This document shows, one piece after another, positions 23,617 through 33,324 of a DNA stretch of 64,000 nucleotides. This stretch comes from Larkinella humicola (GTDB taxonomy: Bacteria > Bacteroidota > Bacteroidia > Cytophagales > Spirosomataceae). The DNA is taken from the NCBI RefSeq assembly GCF_008727875.1, contig NZ_VTWS01000002.1, forward strand, positions 1 to 64,000, given 5' to 3'. How positions within the stretch are numbered: the first letter of the stretch is position 1; the number at the start of each line of letters is the position of its first letter. The position numbers and the translations under genes are program-made. The notes beneath the pieces were generated by a model that was given only the letters and a program-made list of their open reading frames with translations, was not told where the DNA came from and made no database searches.

Positions 23617-24465
23617 ATGCCTGTGCGATCTTACGGAAAACCTTCAAAGCGAACCACGTCAGACCGGGAACAGTCCTTCCGGGGTGATGCCGTTCGTGCT
23701 AAAAAACACCTGGGGCAACATTTTCTGAAAGACCTCAGCATTGCCGAACGCATCGCAGGGCTGCTTTCCGGCCACAATGGCTACAAAAGCGTGCTGGAAA
23801 TCGGCCCCGGCATGGGCGTGCTGACGCAATATCTGCTCGGCCCCGACCTGCCGTTCACAACGCACGTCATTGAGATCGACAACGAATCCATCGCCTACCT
23901 TACCGCCCATTTTCCCATGTTGCGTGGCCGGATTCTGGACGGTGATTTTCTCAAAAAAGATTTATCCGTTCTGTTTCAGGAGCCCGTTGCCATCATCGGG
24001 AACTTCCCGTATAACATTTCGTCGCAGATTTTATTCAAGGTTCTAGACCATCGCCAGCAGGTACAGGAAGTGGTGTGTATGCTGCAACAGGAAGTGGCTC
24101 AACGCATTGCTTCCCCGCCGGGCAACAAGGATTACGGGATTCTGAGCGTTTTGTTACAGGCTTACTACGACATCCGGTATGAATTTACGGTGGATGCCAG
24201 TGTGTTTTCGCCCCCGCCGAAAGTGCAGTCGGGGGTCATTAGTCTTCGGCGCAACACCGTTGTCGCCTTGCCCTGTGACGAGAAAAAATTTGTTCAGGTG
24301 GTTAAACAAGGCTTCAACAACCGCCGGAAAACACTGCGAAATGCCCTGAAACCGTTAAACCCTCCGGAGTCCATGTTGTCTCATCCTTTACTGGATAAAC
24401 GCGCCGAGCAACTGGGCGTGCCGGAGTTTGTTCAACTTACCTTGCTAATGATGAATGATGAATGA
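23617..24465 (+). CDS. ksgA: 16S rRNA (adenine1518-N6/adenine1519-N6)-dimethyltransferase
   Basis: Product of 282 aa. It dimethylates two adjacent adenines in the 3' hairpin of 16S rRNA during small-subunit maturation, using S-adenosylmethionine. Motifs: KKHLGQHFLKD at the start of the domain, the SAM-binding LEIGPGMGVLTQYLL, the acidic VIEID, and NFPYNIS, the catalytic N-F/L-P-Y motif. A C-terminal helical domain follows (KKFVQVVKQGFNNRRKTLRNAL). The length is usual for the family. The last codons (MMNDE and the stop) are written by the left arm of an intergenic palindrome, so the native C-terminus may have been altered by insertion. Confidence 0.95.
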   Translation: MPVRSYGKPSKRTTSDREQSFRGDAVRAKKHLGQHFLKDLSIAERIAGLLSGHNGYKSVLEIGPGMGVLTQYLLGPDLPFTTHVIEIDNESIAYLTAHFPMLRGRILDGDFLKKDLSVLFQEPVAIIGNFPYNISSQILFKVLDHRQQVQEVVCMLQQEVAQRIASPPGNKDYGILSVLLQAYYDIRYEFTVDASVFSPPPKVQSGVISLRRNTVVALPCDEKKFVQVVKQGFNNRRKTLRNALKPLNPPESMLSHPLLDKRAEQLGVPEFVQLTLLMMNDE

Positions 24466-24539
24466 TGAACGTTGGATTAACCGCCCAGGCAGCGTCATAA
24501 GCCACTCCATTCATCATCCATCGTTCATCATTCATCATT
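24447..24539. repeat. Intergenic palindrome, family B copy 1
   Basis: Left arm with tandem ATGATGAAT units (24447-24471) and right arm 24522-24539. The inner 18 bases (24454-24471) pair perfectly. The left arm supplies the end of ksgA; the right arm ends seven bases before mgtE. Copy 2 is at 61947-62030. Confidence 0.85.
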
Positions 24540-24546
24540 TCCATCC

Positions 24547-25899
24547 ATGACTTTCGAGCTTACCAAAGAATACGTAGAGCACATTCAGACGGCTATCGAA
24601 ACCCACGACGACACCACGTTGCGGGCGGAACTGGAAGAATTGCACCCCGCCGATATCTCCGGAATTCTCTACGAACTGGATACCGAAATGGCGCGGTATC
24701 TGCTGGCCTTGCTCGATAAAAAAGTGGGTTCCGAGATTCTGACGAACCTGGAAGTGATCGATCGCCGGGAATTTCTGCAAAGTTTTACGTCGGAAGAACT
24801 GGCGCATTACGTCGATGAGATGGATTCCGATGATGCCGTTGACTTGCTGAACGAGCAGCCCATCCAGACCCGCGAAGAAGTGATCGCTCTGCTGAGTGAC
24901 CGCGAACAGGCCCGGTTTATTCTCGATCTACTTCATTACGACGAGGATGTGGCCGGCGGTTTGATGCAGAAAGAGTTGATCAAGGTCAACATCAACACGA
25001 CGGTCAATCAGTGTATCGAAGAAATCCGGCAACAGGCTGAGAATGTGGAGAATGTCTATTCGGTCTATGTCATCGACGATGCCGATAAATTACTAGGGCG
25101 GGTTTCGTTGAAGAAAATTGTGCTGGCGCGGAAAAACGCCAAAATCGCCGACATTTACGAAGAAGATGTCATTTTTGTCGAAACCTACCGCCCGGTTCAG
25201 GAAGTGGCCGAAGTGATGCAGCGGTATGACCTGGACGCGGTGCCGGTGGTGAATGTGCAGGGGCGGCTGTTGGGTCAGATTACGATTGACGACGTGGTGG
25301 ACGTGATCACCGAACAGGCGGAGCTTGATATTCAGGCCATTACCGGGATTACGGGGGACGTCGAAGAAGAGGATGATACGATCTGGAAACTCGTCGGCGC
25401 CCGGTTGCCGTGGCTGATTGCCGGGGCCGTCGGGAGCCTGATGGCGGCCACGGTGATCAATAATTTCAATTCTCAACTGAGCAAAATCGCGGCCCTGGCG
25501 GCTTTCATCCCCATTATTGGTTCTACGGGTGGTAACGTCGGCATTCAAACCGCATCGCTGATTGTCCAGAGCTTGGCGGAGAAGTCCGGCCTGAGCGCGA
25601 CCGTTGGCCAGAGGCTGGCAAAAATGGTGCTGGTCGCCCTGATCAACGGTCTGATTATCGGATCGTTAGCCGGTTCTTATTGTATGCTGATCGGTGAACC
25701 ACGCCTGGTTCCGGTGGTATCGCTGGCCCTGTTGGCGGTGGTTTTGCTGGCATCGTTTATGGGTACCATCACGCCCATTGCGCTCAACCGGTTCGGGATC
25801 AATCCCGCCATCGCATCCGGTCCGTTCATCACCACCGTCAATGACCTCATCGGCATCGGCGTTTACTTTTTGATTGCCAGTATGGTGCTGAGTATTTAA
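24547..25899 (+). CDS. mgtE: Magnesium transporter MgtE
   Basis: Product of 450 aa with the full MgtE build: an N-terminal superhelical domain (about 1-130), two CBS domains (about 133-255, LINVNINTTVNQCIEEI and IFVETYRPVQEVAEVMQRYDLDAVPVVN), a plug helix, and a five-helix pore domain. The pore holds the conserved GSTGGNVGIQTASLIVQ, and the last helices read ITPIALNRFGINPAIASGPFITTVNDLIGIGVYF. It forms a homodimeric channel-like Mg2+ importer closed by Mg2+ bound to the cytosolic domains. It lies between two repeat elements and is not obviously cotranscribed with ksgA. Confidence 0.95.
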   Translation: MTFELTKEYVEHIQTAIETHDDTTLRAELEELHPADISGILYELDTEMARYLLALLDKKVGSEILTNLEVIDRREFLQSFTSEELAHYVDEMDSDDAVDLLNEQPIQTREEVIALLSDREQARFILDLLHYDEDVAGGLMQKELIKVNINTTVNQCIEEIRQQAENVENVYSVYVIDDADKLLGRVSLKKIVLARKNAKIADIYEEDVIFVETYRPVQEVAEVMQRYDLDAVPVVNVQGRLLGQITIDDVVDVITEQAELDIQAITGITGDVEEEDDTIWKLVGARLPWLIAGAVGSLMAATVINNFNSQLSKIAALAAFIPIIGSTGGNVGIQTASLIVQSLAEKSGLSATVGQRLAKMVLVALINGLIIGSLAGSYCMLIGEPRLVPVVSLALLAVVLLASFMGTITPIALNRFGINPAIASGPFITTVNDLIGIGVYFLIASMVLSI

Positions 25900-25907
25900 A
25901 AGTATTC

Positions 25908-25999
25908 GGTTTACGGTTTTCCGTTTACGGTGGCTGACGCGTGCTTGCTGTCGCACGTAGTGTAACGCGTTAGCCACCGTAAACGGAAAACCGTAAACC
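25908..25999. repeat. Intergenic palindrome, family D copy 1
   Basis: Thirty-five-base arms (25908-25942 and 25965-25999) pair with one mismatch. The gap between mgtE and dtd is almost entirely this element. A related copy (GGTTTTCGGTGGCTGACGCA core) is at 60510-60562. Confidence 0.9.
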
Positions 26000-26016
26000 G
26001 TAAACCATTCGTCCCT

Positions 26017-26469
26017 GTGATTGCAGTCATCCAACGCGTTTCTGAAGCCTCCGTTACCATCGACGGACACATAAAAGGCCGGATCGGTACCGGTTTTCTC
26101 ATTCTGCTGGGCATTACCCACGCCGACACCCACGAAGACCTCGACTGGCTGAGCAAAAAAATTGTCGGCCTGCGGATTTTTAGTGATGCCGACGACAAAA
26201 TGAACCTGGACCTGAAAACCGTCGACGGTTCGATTCTGCTCATCAGCCAATTTACGCTTCACGCCAGCACCAAAAAAGGCAACCGTCCCTCCTTCATCGA
26301 TGCCGCCCGGCCCGAAGTCGCCATTCCCCTTTACGAACAATTGATCCGGCAACTGTCGGCGGAGTTGGGAAAACCGATCGAAACCGGCGAGTTCGGGGCG
26401 GACATGAAAGTCGCCCTGGTCAACGACGGCCCGGTGACCATCGTCATCGACTCGAAAAACCGTCAATGA
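26017..26469 (+). CDS. dtd: D-aminoacyl-tRNA deacylase
   Basis: Product of 150 aa, starting with GTG at 26017 in the usual position for the family (MIAVIQRVSEASV). It hydrolyses D-aminoacyl-tRNA, and mischarged glycyl-tRNA(Ala), to recycle tRNA. The two diagnostic motifs are present: SQFTLHASTKKGNRPSF and the Gly-cisPro loop NDGPVTIVID. The length is normal. A D-amino-acid locus lies about 34 kb to the right in this window, but the two are not otherwise linked. The start lies just 17 bases after the palindrome's right arm. Confidence 0.95.
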   Translation: MIAVIQRVSEASVTIDGHIKGRIGTGFLILLGITHADTHEDLDWLSKKIVGLRIFSDADDKMNLDLKTVDGSILLISQFTLHASTKKGNRPSFIDAARPEVAIPLYEQLIRQLSAELGKPIETGEFGADMKVALVNDGPVTIVIDSKNRQ

Positions 26470-27223
26470 TGCTACCCCCGGTTTATGGATTTAAACAAAA
26501 TAACCGCCGGATTGAGTGTTTATCAGCCCACTGCTTTAGCTGTGGGCAAATTGAAGTGAAATCAAATCATTACGAAACCGTTTTAACGGTTTTGCCAGAC
26601 CATGAAACCGTTAAAACGGTTCTGTAGCAGGGGGTTGCTTTTCGCTTTACCCACAGCTAAAGCAGTGAGCTGTTAAGTCCGGCGTTCATTTACCGGGGAT
26701 AAAAATGACGTATTCCTACAGGATTTTAGACCATACCATTTAAGCGGCATCGTTCATCCGGCACAAAGTCCATGAATTTTTCTTGACCATTTATAGGGTG
26801 AAAATCACAATTTGTTAACTGGCTTCAGCATCCATAAAATTCAATTATCCCCTTACTTCGCAGCCGAATTGAAACCGGCAACCCGAAGAGCAACAATGCT
26901 CAATTATCTGAATAAAAGGCGCTGCAATTCAATTCTGGCCGTAAACTAACGTCTTAGTTTACCGTTCCTGCTCCTAAACCCTACAAAAGACGACCCGCAC
27001 CGGGTACATGCGAAGACCATATGGTAATCTTATGATCAAATCACGTGATCTCATAGAGTAAAATAATCTAAGAAAGTCTTTCTTTAATCACACAATTCTG
27101 GTGTCTGATTATCAGTGCATTCATCCCGATCCCCGATGAGGTGCCGGGCAGTGTTGCTTTGATTTCACCCTACCATTCAACCGTTGTGAAAATAAACTAA
27201 CCAATTTTTTATCTATCCATTTT
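26470..27223. other. Long intergenic region before SusC/SusD pair 1
   Basis: These 754 bases hold no supported gene. The first third is a nested inverted repeat (26529-26667). The rest is AT-leaning and includes several short palindromes (for example ATGATCA and CACGTG near 27030-27050). It presumably carries the susC leader and promoter, but I see no clear TAnnTTTG box. Confidence 0.5.
26529..26667. repeat. Nested REP-like inverted repeat
   Basis: Outer arms of 18 bases (CACTGCTTTAGCTGTGGG at 26529-26546 and its reverse complement at 26650-26667) match perfectly. Homology continues outward imperfectly. Inside lie two short palindromes built on AACCGTTTTAACGGTT and its variant. The CCCAC-GCTAAAGC-type hairpin resembles REP elements moved by IS200-like TnpA (RAYT) transposases. 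No transposase is in the window. Confidence 0.8.
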
Positions 27224-30200
27224 ATGAAAAAACGCATACGAAAAACCGGTCTTCTGATCCTGTTGCTGACCGGTTGTCTGGCTTCGGGGTACAGCCAGAC
27301 AACACTCGCCTACGGAGGGCAAACCCGACCGGTGTCGGACCGGAAAGCGGTGGAAAAACCGGCTCCCGCTGAAGTCAACATTGAAGGACGCGTAACGGAA
27401 GGCGAAAAAGGCGAAGGAATACCGGGCGTCAGCGTGGTACTGAAAGGAACGACCAAAGGAACCACGACTGGTGCCGACGGTTCCTATCGACTGCTTGTTC
27501 CGAACACCGACGCGGTGCTCGTGTTCAGTTTTGTGGGCTACGAGTCGCAGGAAGTGGCGGTGGGCAACCGCACCAGCCTGAACGTTTCGCTGAAACCGGA
27601 TACCAAAACGCTGAATGAAGTGGTGGTGGTAGGGTACGGAACGCAGAAGAAAGTGAACCTCACCGGGGCCGTCGATCAGGTGACGAGCGAAGTCCTCGAA
27701 AACCGGTCGCTGCCCAACCTCACACAAGGATTGCAGGGTACAATTCCGAACCTGAACCTGAAAATGGGTGACGGAAAACCGACCCAATCGCCGTCCTATA
27801 ACATCCGGGGAACCACCTCGATTGGTCAGGGCGGCAGTGCGCTGGTGCTGATCGACGGGGTGGAAGGCGACCCGAGTCGGCTTAATCCGAACGATGTCGC
27901 TACCGTTTCGGTGCTGAAAGACGCGGCTTCGGCAGCCATTTACGGTGCCCGGGGGGCGTTTGGTGTGGTGCTGATTACGACCAAAAGCCCGACCAAAGAC
28001 CGCACCAGCGTGACCTACTCGCTGAACCACTCGATCAAAAGCCCGACGAGCGTTCCGGATTTCGTAACGAACGGTTATACGTTTGCCAAAATGTTCAACG
28101 AGAGCTGGTCGGCCTGGAACGACTACTCGCAAACACCCCAGAACGTCAACAAAACCGTACGGTTTTCGCAGGCCTATCTGGCAGAACTCGAACGGCGCAA
28201 CAACGATCCGAGTCTGCCCCGAACCGAAGTCGATCCGGCCACGGGCGAGTACGTTTATTACCACAGCACCGACTGGTACAAAGAATTGTATAAGAAGCAG
28301 AACAGCGCCACGGAGCACAACCTGTCGGTATCGGGAAGCAGCGGCAAGGCCGACTTCTACGTAACCGGGCGGTATTACAACCAGGAGGGTTTGTTCCGCT
28401 ACAATTCCGATGATTACAACATCATCAGCTTACGCGCCAAAGGATCGGTTCAGGTGTTTCCGTGGTTGAAAGTGTCGAACAACGCCGATTTTTCGTCCAT
28501 GAAATACCACAACCCGCTGAACGTCGGTGAAGGGGGCAGCATCTGGCGGAACATTTCGGACGAAGGCCACAACATGTCGCCGATGTTTAATCCGGACGGA
28601 ACGCTTTCGTATTCAGCAGCTTATACGGTCGGCGATTTCTGGTACGGCAAAAACGGCATCGATATGGACAAGCGCGTTTTTCGAAACACCGCCGACTTTG
28701 CCACCAACTTCTTCGGTAACCAGCTTCGGGTGAACGGGAACTTCACGTTTCAGAATACCGACAATAACGAATACCGCACCCGCGTTCCGGTGCCGTACAG
28801 CCGTAAACCGGGTGTGATCGAATATGTTGGCACGAACACCAACGACCTCCAGAATATTTTCCGGGAAACGCTCTATACCGCGACTAACCTGTACGCCGAA
28901 TACGAACCCAAAATTAACGAGAATCACTACGTGAAAGCGCTAGTGGGCTACAACTACGAGACGTCGAATTACCGCCGACTGGAAGCCGTTCGGAACGGGT
29001 TGATTTATGAAGATGCGCAGGACATCAACCTGGCCCTGGGGCAGGCCATCACCACCGCCGGGGGCATGGAAAAATGGGCGATTGTCGGCGGTTTTTACCG
29101 ACTGAATTATTCCTACAAAGACCGTTACCTGCTGGAGGTGAATGGTCGCTACGACGGTTCGTCCAAGTTCCCGTCCGGCCAGCGGTATGCCTTTTTCCCC
29201 TCGGTTTCGGCGGGCTGGCGCGTGGTCAACGAGCCTTTCTGGAAAGTATCGCCGAAGTTCATTTCTGACCTGAAAATCAGAGGTTCCTATGGTTCGCTGG
29301 GCAATGGCACGATCGATTCATACTCATTCCAGGAAAAATTCTCCATTTCGCAGTCGGGCCGGATTCTAAACGGCGTGCGGCCCCAGCGAACCGGCCAGCC
29401 GAGTGTCATACCCGACGGGCTGACCTGGGAAACGTCCACCACCGCCGATCTGGGTCTGGATTTGGGTATGCTCAACAACCGCCTGACGCTGACGGCAGAT
29501 GCGTACGTTCGGAAAACGACGGATATGTTTACGGTTGGCATGACGCTGCCTGCGGTTTTTGGAACCGACGTTCCGAAAGGAAATTACGCCGACCTGACCA
29601 CCAAAGGCTGGGAAGCGGTTCTGGCCTGGCGGGATAAGGCCAATGTGGGTGGCAAACCGTTCGGCTACGAAGTCCGGCTGACGATGGCCGATTATACGGC
29701 GAAGATCGACAAGTATAACAACCCCAATAGACGACTGACGGATTATTACGCCGGTCAGACCGTGGGCGAAATCTGGGGCTATACGACCGAAGGATTTTTC
29801 ACCTCTGCCGACGACATTAAGAATTCCGCCAAGCAGACGCTGTACAAAGCTTCCAACACCAACCAGTTGCTGCCGGGCGACATCAAATTCCGGGACATCA
29901 ACGGCGACGGCGTGATCGATCCGGGCGACAACACCGTGGACAAACCAGGTGATAAAACCATCATCGGCAACTCGACACCCCGCTACACCTACGGGATTAT
30001 GCTGAACGCCGACTGGAACAATTTCTTCTTCTCGGCTTTCTTTCAGGGCGTTGGCAAACAGGACTGGTGGCCGGGGGCGGAAGCCGGCACGTTCTGGGGA
30101 GCCTACAACCGCCCCTACAACCGGATTCCGACCTGGCACCTCGACAACATGTGGTCGGAAGCTAACCCGAATGCCTACTTGCCCCGGCCCCGGGGTTACG

Positions 30201-30520
30201 TAGCCCAGAACGGCGCGGGAGAACTGCGCCAGGAGCAAACCAAATACCTCCAGAGCCTGGCTTACCTGCGGCTGAAAAACGTTCAACTGGGCTACAGCCT
30301 GCCGAAACTGCTCATCAGCAAAGCCGGGATGAGCAGCGCCCGGGTGTTTGTGTCGGCCGAAAACATCTGGACGTGGGCCGCGCTCTACAAACGCACGAAA
30401 GATCTGGACGTGGAAAGTGCGACGGAATCGGACCGGGTATTGACCAGCGGAACGAGTGGAAACGGGCACAACTACCCGATTCTGAAGAGTTTCACGATGG
30501 GCCTGTCCGTTACTTTTTAA
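27224..30520 (+). CDS. SusC/RagA-type TonB-dependent outer-membrane transporter 1
   Basis: Product of 1098 aa with a signal peptide. It has a CarboxypepD_reg-like domain (about 45-125, VNIEGRVTEGEKGEGIPGVSVVLKGT), the SusC signature VVVVGYGTQKK, a plug domain (about 135-250) and a 22-stranded barrel ending FTMGLSVTF with the terminal Phe. There is no STN domain, so it probably does not signal to an anti-sigma factor. With the SusD partner 19 bases downstream it should import an oligosaccharide or peptide. No glycoside hydrolase is adjacent; an EEP hydrolase follows. Confidence 0.95.
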   Translation: MKKRIRKTGLLILLLTGCLASGYSQTTLAYGGQTRPVSDRKAVEKPAPAEVNIEGRVTEGEKGEGIPGVSVVLKGTTKGTTTGADGSYRLLVPNTDAVLVFSFVGYESQEVAVGNRTSLNVSLKPDTKTLNEVVVVGYGTQKKVNLTGAVDQVTSEVLENRSLPNLTQGLQGTIPNLNLKMGDGKPTQSPSYNIRGTTSIGQGGSALVLIDGVEGDPSRLNPNDVATVSVLKDAASAAIYGARGAFGVVLITTKSPTKDRTSVTYSLNHSIKSPTSVPDFVTNGYTFAKMFNESWSAWNDYSQTPQNVNKTVRFSQAYLAELERRNNDPSLPRTEVDPATGEYVYYHSTDWYKELYKKQNSATEHNLSVSGSSGKADFYVTGRYYNQEGLFRYNSDDYNIISLRAKGSVQVFPWLKVSNNADFSSMKYHNPLNVGEGGSIWRNISDEGHNMSPMFNPDGTLSYSAAYTVGDFWYGKNGIDMDKRVFRNTADFATNFFGNQLRVNGNFTFQNTDNNEYRTRVPVPYSRKPGVIEYVGTNTNDLQNIFRETLYTATNLYAEYEPKINENHYVKALVGYNYETSNYRRLEAVRNGLIYEDAQDINLALGQAITTAGGMEKWAIVGGFYRLNYSYKDRYLLEVNGRYDGSSKFPSGQRYAFFPSVSAGWRVVNEPFWKVSPKFISDLKIRGSYGSLGNGTIDSYSFQEKFSISQSGRILNGVRPQRTGQPSVIPDGLTWETSTTADLGLDLGMLNNRLTLTADAYVRKTTDMFTVGMTLPAVFGTDVPKGNYADLTTKGWEAVLAWRDKANVGGKPFGYEVRLTMADYTAKIDKYNNPNRRLTDYYAGQTVGEIWGYTTEGFFTSADDIKNSAKQTLYKASNTNQLLPGDIKFRDINGDGVIDPGDNTVDKPGDKTIIGNSTPRYTYGIMLNADWNNFFFSAFFQGVGKQDWWPGAEAGTFWGAYNRPYNRIPTWHLDNMWSEANPNAYLPRPRGYVAQNGAGELRQEQTKYLQSLAYLRLKNVQLGYSLPKLLISKAGMSSARVFVSAENIWTWAALYKRTKDLDVESATESDRVLTSGTSGNGHNYPILKSFTMGLSVTF

Positions 30521-30539
30521 TCTTACAACCAGCAACACC

Positions 30540-32312
30540 ATGAAATTACAACACATAGGACTTCTTCTGGCTGGTCTGCTTTTCGCCGGATGCAGCGAAC
30601 TGGAGCAGATTCCGGAATCTACGGCCTCTAAAAACTCCGTTTTCAGCAGTGAACGAGGACTGGAATTATACGCCAATTCGTTTTACGATAACCTGCCAAC
30701 CGCCAACGACATCATCCGGAGCGACGAAATGGCCGATTTTGCAGCCCGGACGCAGGTGCCGGACTTGATTCGCGACGGAGCTTACGGTCCGCGCCAAAGT
30801 TCCGGCTGGTCGTGGACAGCTCTGCGGAACATCAATTACTTCATCGAAAACGCGACCAATCCCGCCATTCCAGCCGACGTCCGGCGGCATTACATCGGAC
30901 TGGCCCGGTTTTTCCGCGCCCTGTTTTACTTCGACAAAGTGAAGCGGTTTGGGGATGTGCCCTGGATCAACAAGGCGATGGGTGTGACGGATCAGGATTT
31001 GTACAAAGGCCGGGATTCGCGCGTGATGGTGATGGATTCTGTGCTGGCCGATTTGAATTACGCGACGCAGAATATCCGCACAACCTCCGACAACTCGCGT
31101 ACGCTCATTACCAAATCCGTCGCCAACGGCTATAAATCCCGAATCTGTCTGTTCGAAGGCACATTCCGGAAATACCAGACGTCGTACAAACTCGAAAGCA
31201 CCGCCGAAAAGTGGCTGACGGAAGCGGTTGCAGCTTCCGAAGCGGTGATGAACGACGGCGGTTTTTCGCTGAACGAAGCCGGTGGCACTGACAAATCGTA
31301 CCGGCAATTGTTCATCAACAAGACGCCCGTAACGAATGAAATCATGTTATCCGCCGTTGTCGATCCGGCGTTAAGCGTTTTTAACGATGCCAACTGGTGG
31401 TGGACCAGTGCGACGTATGGCGCGCGTGTCAGCCTGACGCGGACGTTTGTCAATACGTATCTGAACCTCGACGGAACACCGTTTACCAGCAAAGCCGGGT
31501 ATAAAACCCTAACGTTTATGGAGGAAGTGAAAGGGCGTGACAAACGACTGCCGCAAACCATCCGGTCGGGCAACTACACCCGCGTCAATGGCGGAGCGGT
31601 GGAACCCGCGCCCCCGGTTTTCTCGTACACCTATACCGGGTATATGCCGATCAAATGGACGCTTGACGACACCTATGCCGACGGCGGAACCCGAAACGAT
31701 AATTCGATTTCGATCATGCGCTACGCGGAAATCTTATTGGATTATGCCGAATCCAAAGCGGAACTCGGTACCTTTACGGATGCTGACTGGACCAAAACCG
31801 TGGGTGCGTTGCGGAAGCGGGCCGGTATTACGGGCGGTTTAACGGCCAAACCAACCGTGGCCGATCCGTACCTGCAAGCCACTTATTTCCCCGGCATCTC
31901 GGACCCCTCGCTGCTGGAAATCCGGCGCGAACGGGGCATCGAACTGGCGCTGGAAGGCTTCCGTTTCCCGGATCTGATTCGCTGGAAACGCGGGGAGCTG
32001 ATGGAGCAGGTCTGGAACGGTTTTTATGTTCCGGCCCTCGACAAACCGATGGATTTGAACGAAGACGGCAAAAACGACGTGGTGTTCTACAAAGTGAAAC
32101 CGGCGACGCAACTGGCGGGCGTCACCTACATCAACGTCGCGGAAACCGTCAATGGCGTGCCGAATCCGCAGCGGTTGTCGAACGACACCTCGGGCGAACT
32201 GACGTGGCTGAGCAACATTCCGCGGAAGTGGAACGATAAATATTACCTCTACCCCATCCCGGAAAACGACCGGCTGCTGAACCCGGCCATCGGCCAGAAT
32301 CCGGGGTGGTAA
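30540..32312 (+). CDS. SusD/RagB-type surface lipoprotein 1
   Basis: Product of 590 aa with a lipoprotein signal (LLLAGLLFAGCSELEQIPE, acylated Cys18). It has the SusD fold: an N-terminal region with ERGLELYANSFYDNLP, TPR-like helices (NINYFIENATN, HYIGLARFFRALFYFDKVKRFGDVPWI), and the C-terminal RagB region (MRYAEILLDYAESKAELG, ERGIELALEGFRFPDLIRWKRGE). It forms the lid over its SusC partner and captures substrate at the surface. Translated just after SusC. Confidence 0.95.
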   Translation: MKLQHIGLLLAGLLFAGCSELEQIPESTASKNSVFSSERGLELYANSFYDNLPTANDIIRSDEMADFAARTQVPDLIRDGAYGPRQSSGWSWTALRNINYFIENATNPAIPADVRRHYIGLARFFRALFYFDKVKRFGDVPWINKAMGVTDQDLYKGRDSRVMVMDSVLADLNYATQNIRTTSDNSRTLITKSVANGYKSRICLFEGTFRKYQTSYKLESTAEKWLTEAVAASEAVMNDGGFSLNEAGGTDKSYRQLFINKTPVTNEIMLSAVVDPALSVFNDANWWWTSATYGARVSLTRTFVNTYLNLDGTPFTSKAGYKTLTFMEEVKGRDKRLPQTIRSGNYTRVNGGAVEPAPPVFSYTYTGYMPIKWTLDDTYADGGTRNDNSISIMRYAEILLDYAESKAELGTFTDADWTKTVGALRKRAGITGGLTAKPTVADPYLQATYFPGISDPSLLEIRRERGIELALEGFRFPDLIRWKRGELMEQVWNGFYVPALDKPMDLNEDGKNDVVFYKVKPATQLAGVTYINVAETVNGVPNPQRLSNDTSGELTWLSNIPRKWNDKYYLYPIPENDRLLNPAIGQNPGW

Positions 32313-32329
32313 TAGAGAAAAAAGAGTTA

Positions 32330-32427
32330 TTTCGCAGAGTTTAGCGGAGTAAATCAGAGTTTATCAGAGGAAGAAATTGCTTTTTTTCTCCGATAAACTC
32401 TGATTTGCTCCGCTAAACTCTGCGAAA
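32330..32427. repeat. Intergenic palindrome, family A copy 2
   Basis: Arms 32330-32369 and 32388-32427 (40 bases, two mismatches). Nearly the same sequence as 19264-19363, with partly compensating changes in the two arms (GGAGTAAAT here, GGAGGAAAT there). It lies between susD 1 and the EEP hydrolase gene on the same strand. Confidence 0.9.
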
Positions 32428-32452
32428 CATTTGTAAAACTAATCCTCAAAAC

Positions 32453-33295
32453 ATGAAACAAACGATCCTACTCCTGCTTTGCACCTTTATAATCATTCAA
32501 GACGGTTTTTCCCAGAAAGACACGCCGATTACCATTGCTACGTACAACATCCGCTACAACACCAAAAATGACGGCATCAACGCCTGGCCCAACCGGAAGG
32601 AAGAGGTCAAGGCCCTGATTCGGTTCCACGAATTCGATATTTTTGGCACCCAGGAAGCCCTGCGGGATCAGTTGGACGGGATTGCTGAACTGCCCGAATT
32701 TGCCTTTTTTGGGGCCGGGCGCGATGATGGACAACAAGCGGGGGAACATTCGGCCATTTTCTACAAAAAAGACCGCTTTGAAATTCTGAAATCCGGTAAT
32801 TTCTGGCTGAGCGAAACGCCCGACAAACCCGGCAAAGGCTGGGATGCCACCTGCTGCAACCGCATTTGTTCGTGGGCGCAGTTCCGGGATAAAACCACGA
32901 AGAAGAAGTTCTACTTTTTCAGCGTTCACTTCGATCACCAGGGCGTGAAAGCCCGGCAGGAATCCGGCAAACTGATGGTGCAGAAAATAAAGGAAATCGC
33001 GAAAGACGAACCAGTCGTACTGGTGGGCGACCTGAACTCGACGCCCGAAACCGAGCAGGTGAAAGCCATCGAAACCATCCTGAGCGATTCGTACAAGGCC
33101 ACGGCCCAGCCGCCCTACGGACCCGTAGGCACGTTCAACAGCTTCAAGTTCGACGCGCCCATGAAAAACCGCATCGACTATATTTTCGTCAAAAAAGGCA
33201 TTGACGTGCTAAAATACGGCGTTTTGACCGACGCCAAAGACCAGCGGTATCCGTCCGACCACCAGCCGGTTGTGATCAAGGCCATTATCCGCTAA
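32453..33295 (+). CDS. Secreted endonuclease/exonuclease/phosphatase family protein
   Basis: Product of 280 aa with a signal peptide (LLLLCTFIIIQDGFSQ). All EEP motifs are visible: ATYNIRYNTKNDG, FGTQEAL (metal-binding Glu), FFSVHFDHQG, LVGDLNSTPETEQ, and the terminal PSDHQPVVI with the catalytic His. The family includes sphingomyelinases, inositol-phosphate phosphatases and nucleases, and most Bacteroidota secreted members are unassigned. It follows SusC/SusD pair 1 across a palindrome and might process the imported substrate. Confidence 0.88.
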   Translation: MKQTILLLLCTFIIIQDGFSQKDTPITIATYNIRYNTKNDGINAWPNRKEEVKALIRFHEFDIFGTQEALRDQLDGIAELPEFAFFGAGRDDGQQAGEHSAIFYKKDRFEILKSGNFWLSETPDKPGKGWDATCCNRICSWAQFRDKTTKKKFYFFSVHFDHQGVKARQESGKLMVQKIKEIAKDEPVVLVGDLNSTPETEQVKAIETILSDSYKATAQPPYGPVGTFNSFKFDAPMKNRIDYIFVKKGIDVLKYGVLTDAKDQRYPSDHQPVVIKAIIR

Positions 33296-33324
33296 CTTGG
33301 TCGTCCACTTTTTGTGCTGAATCC

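Noticed and set aside
24447-24539. CRISPR-like array from the ATGATGAAT units
   Set aside because: The units are contiguous and part of a palindrome, with no spacers and no cas genes anywhere in the window.
29366-30676. Minus-strand open frame of about 436 codons opposite SusC 1 and the start of SusD 1
   Set aside because: It spans the junction of two well-supported genes on the other strand and has no protein features.
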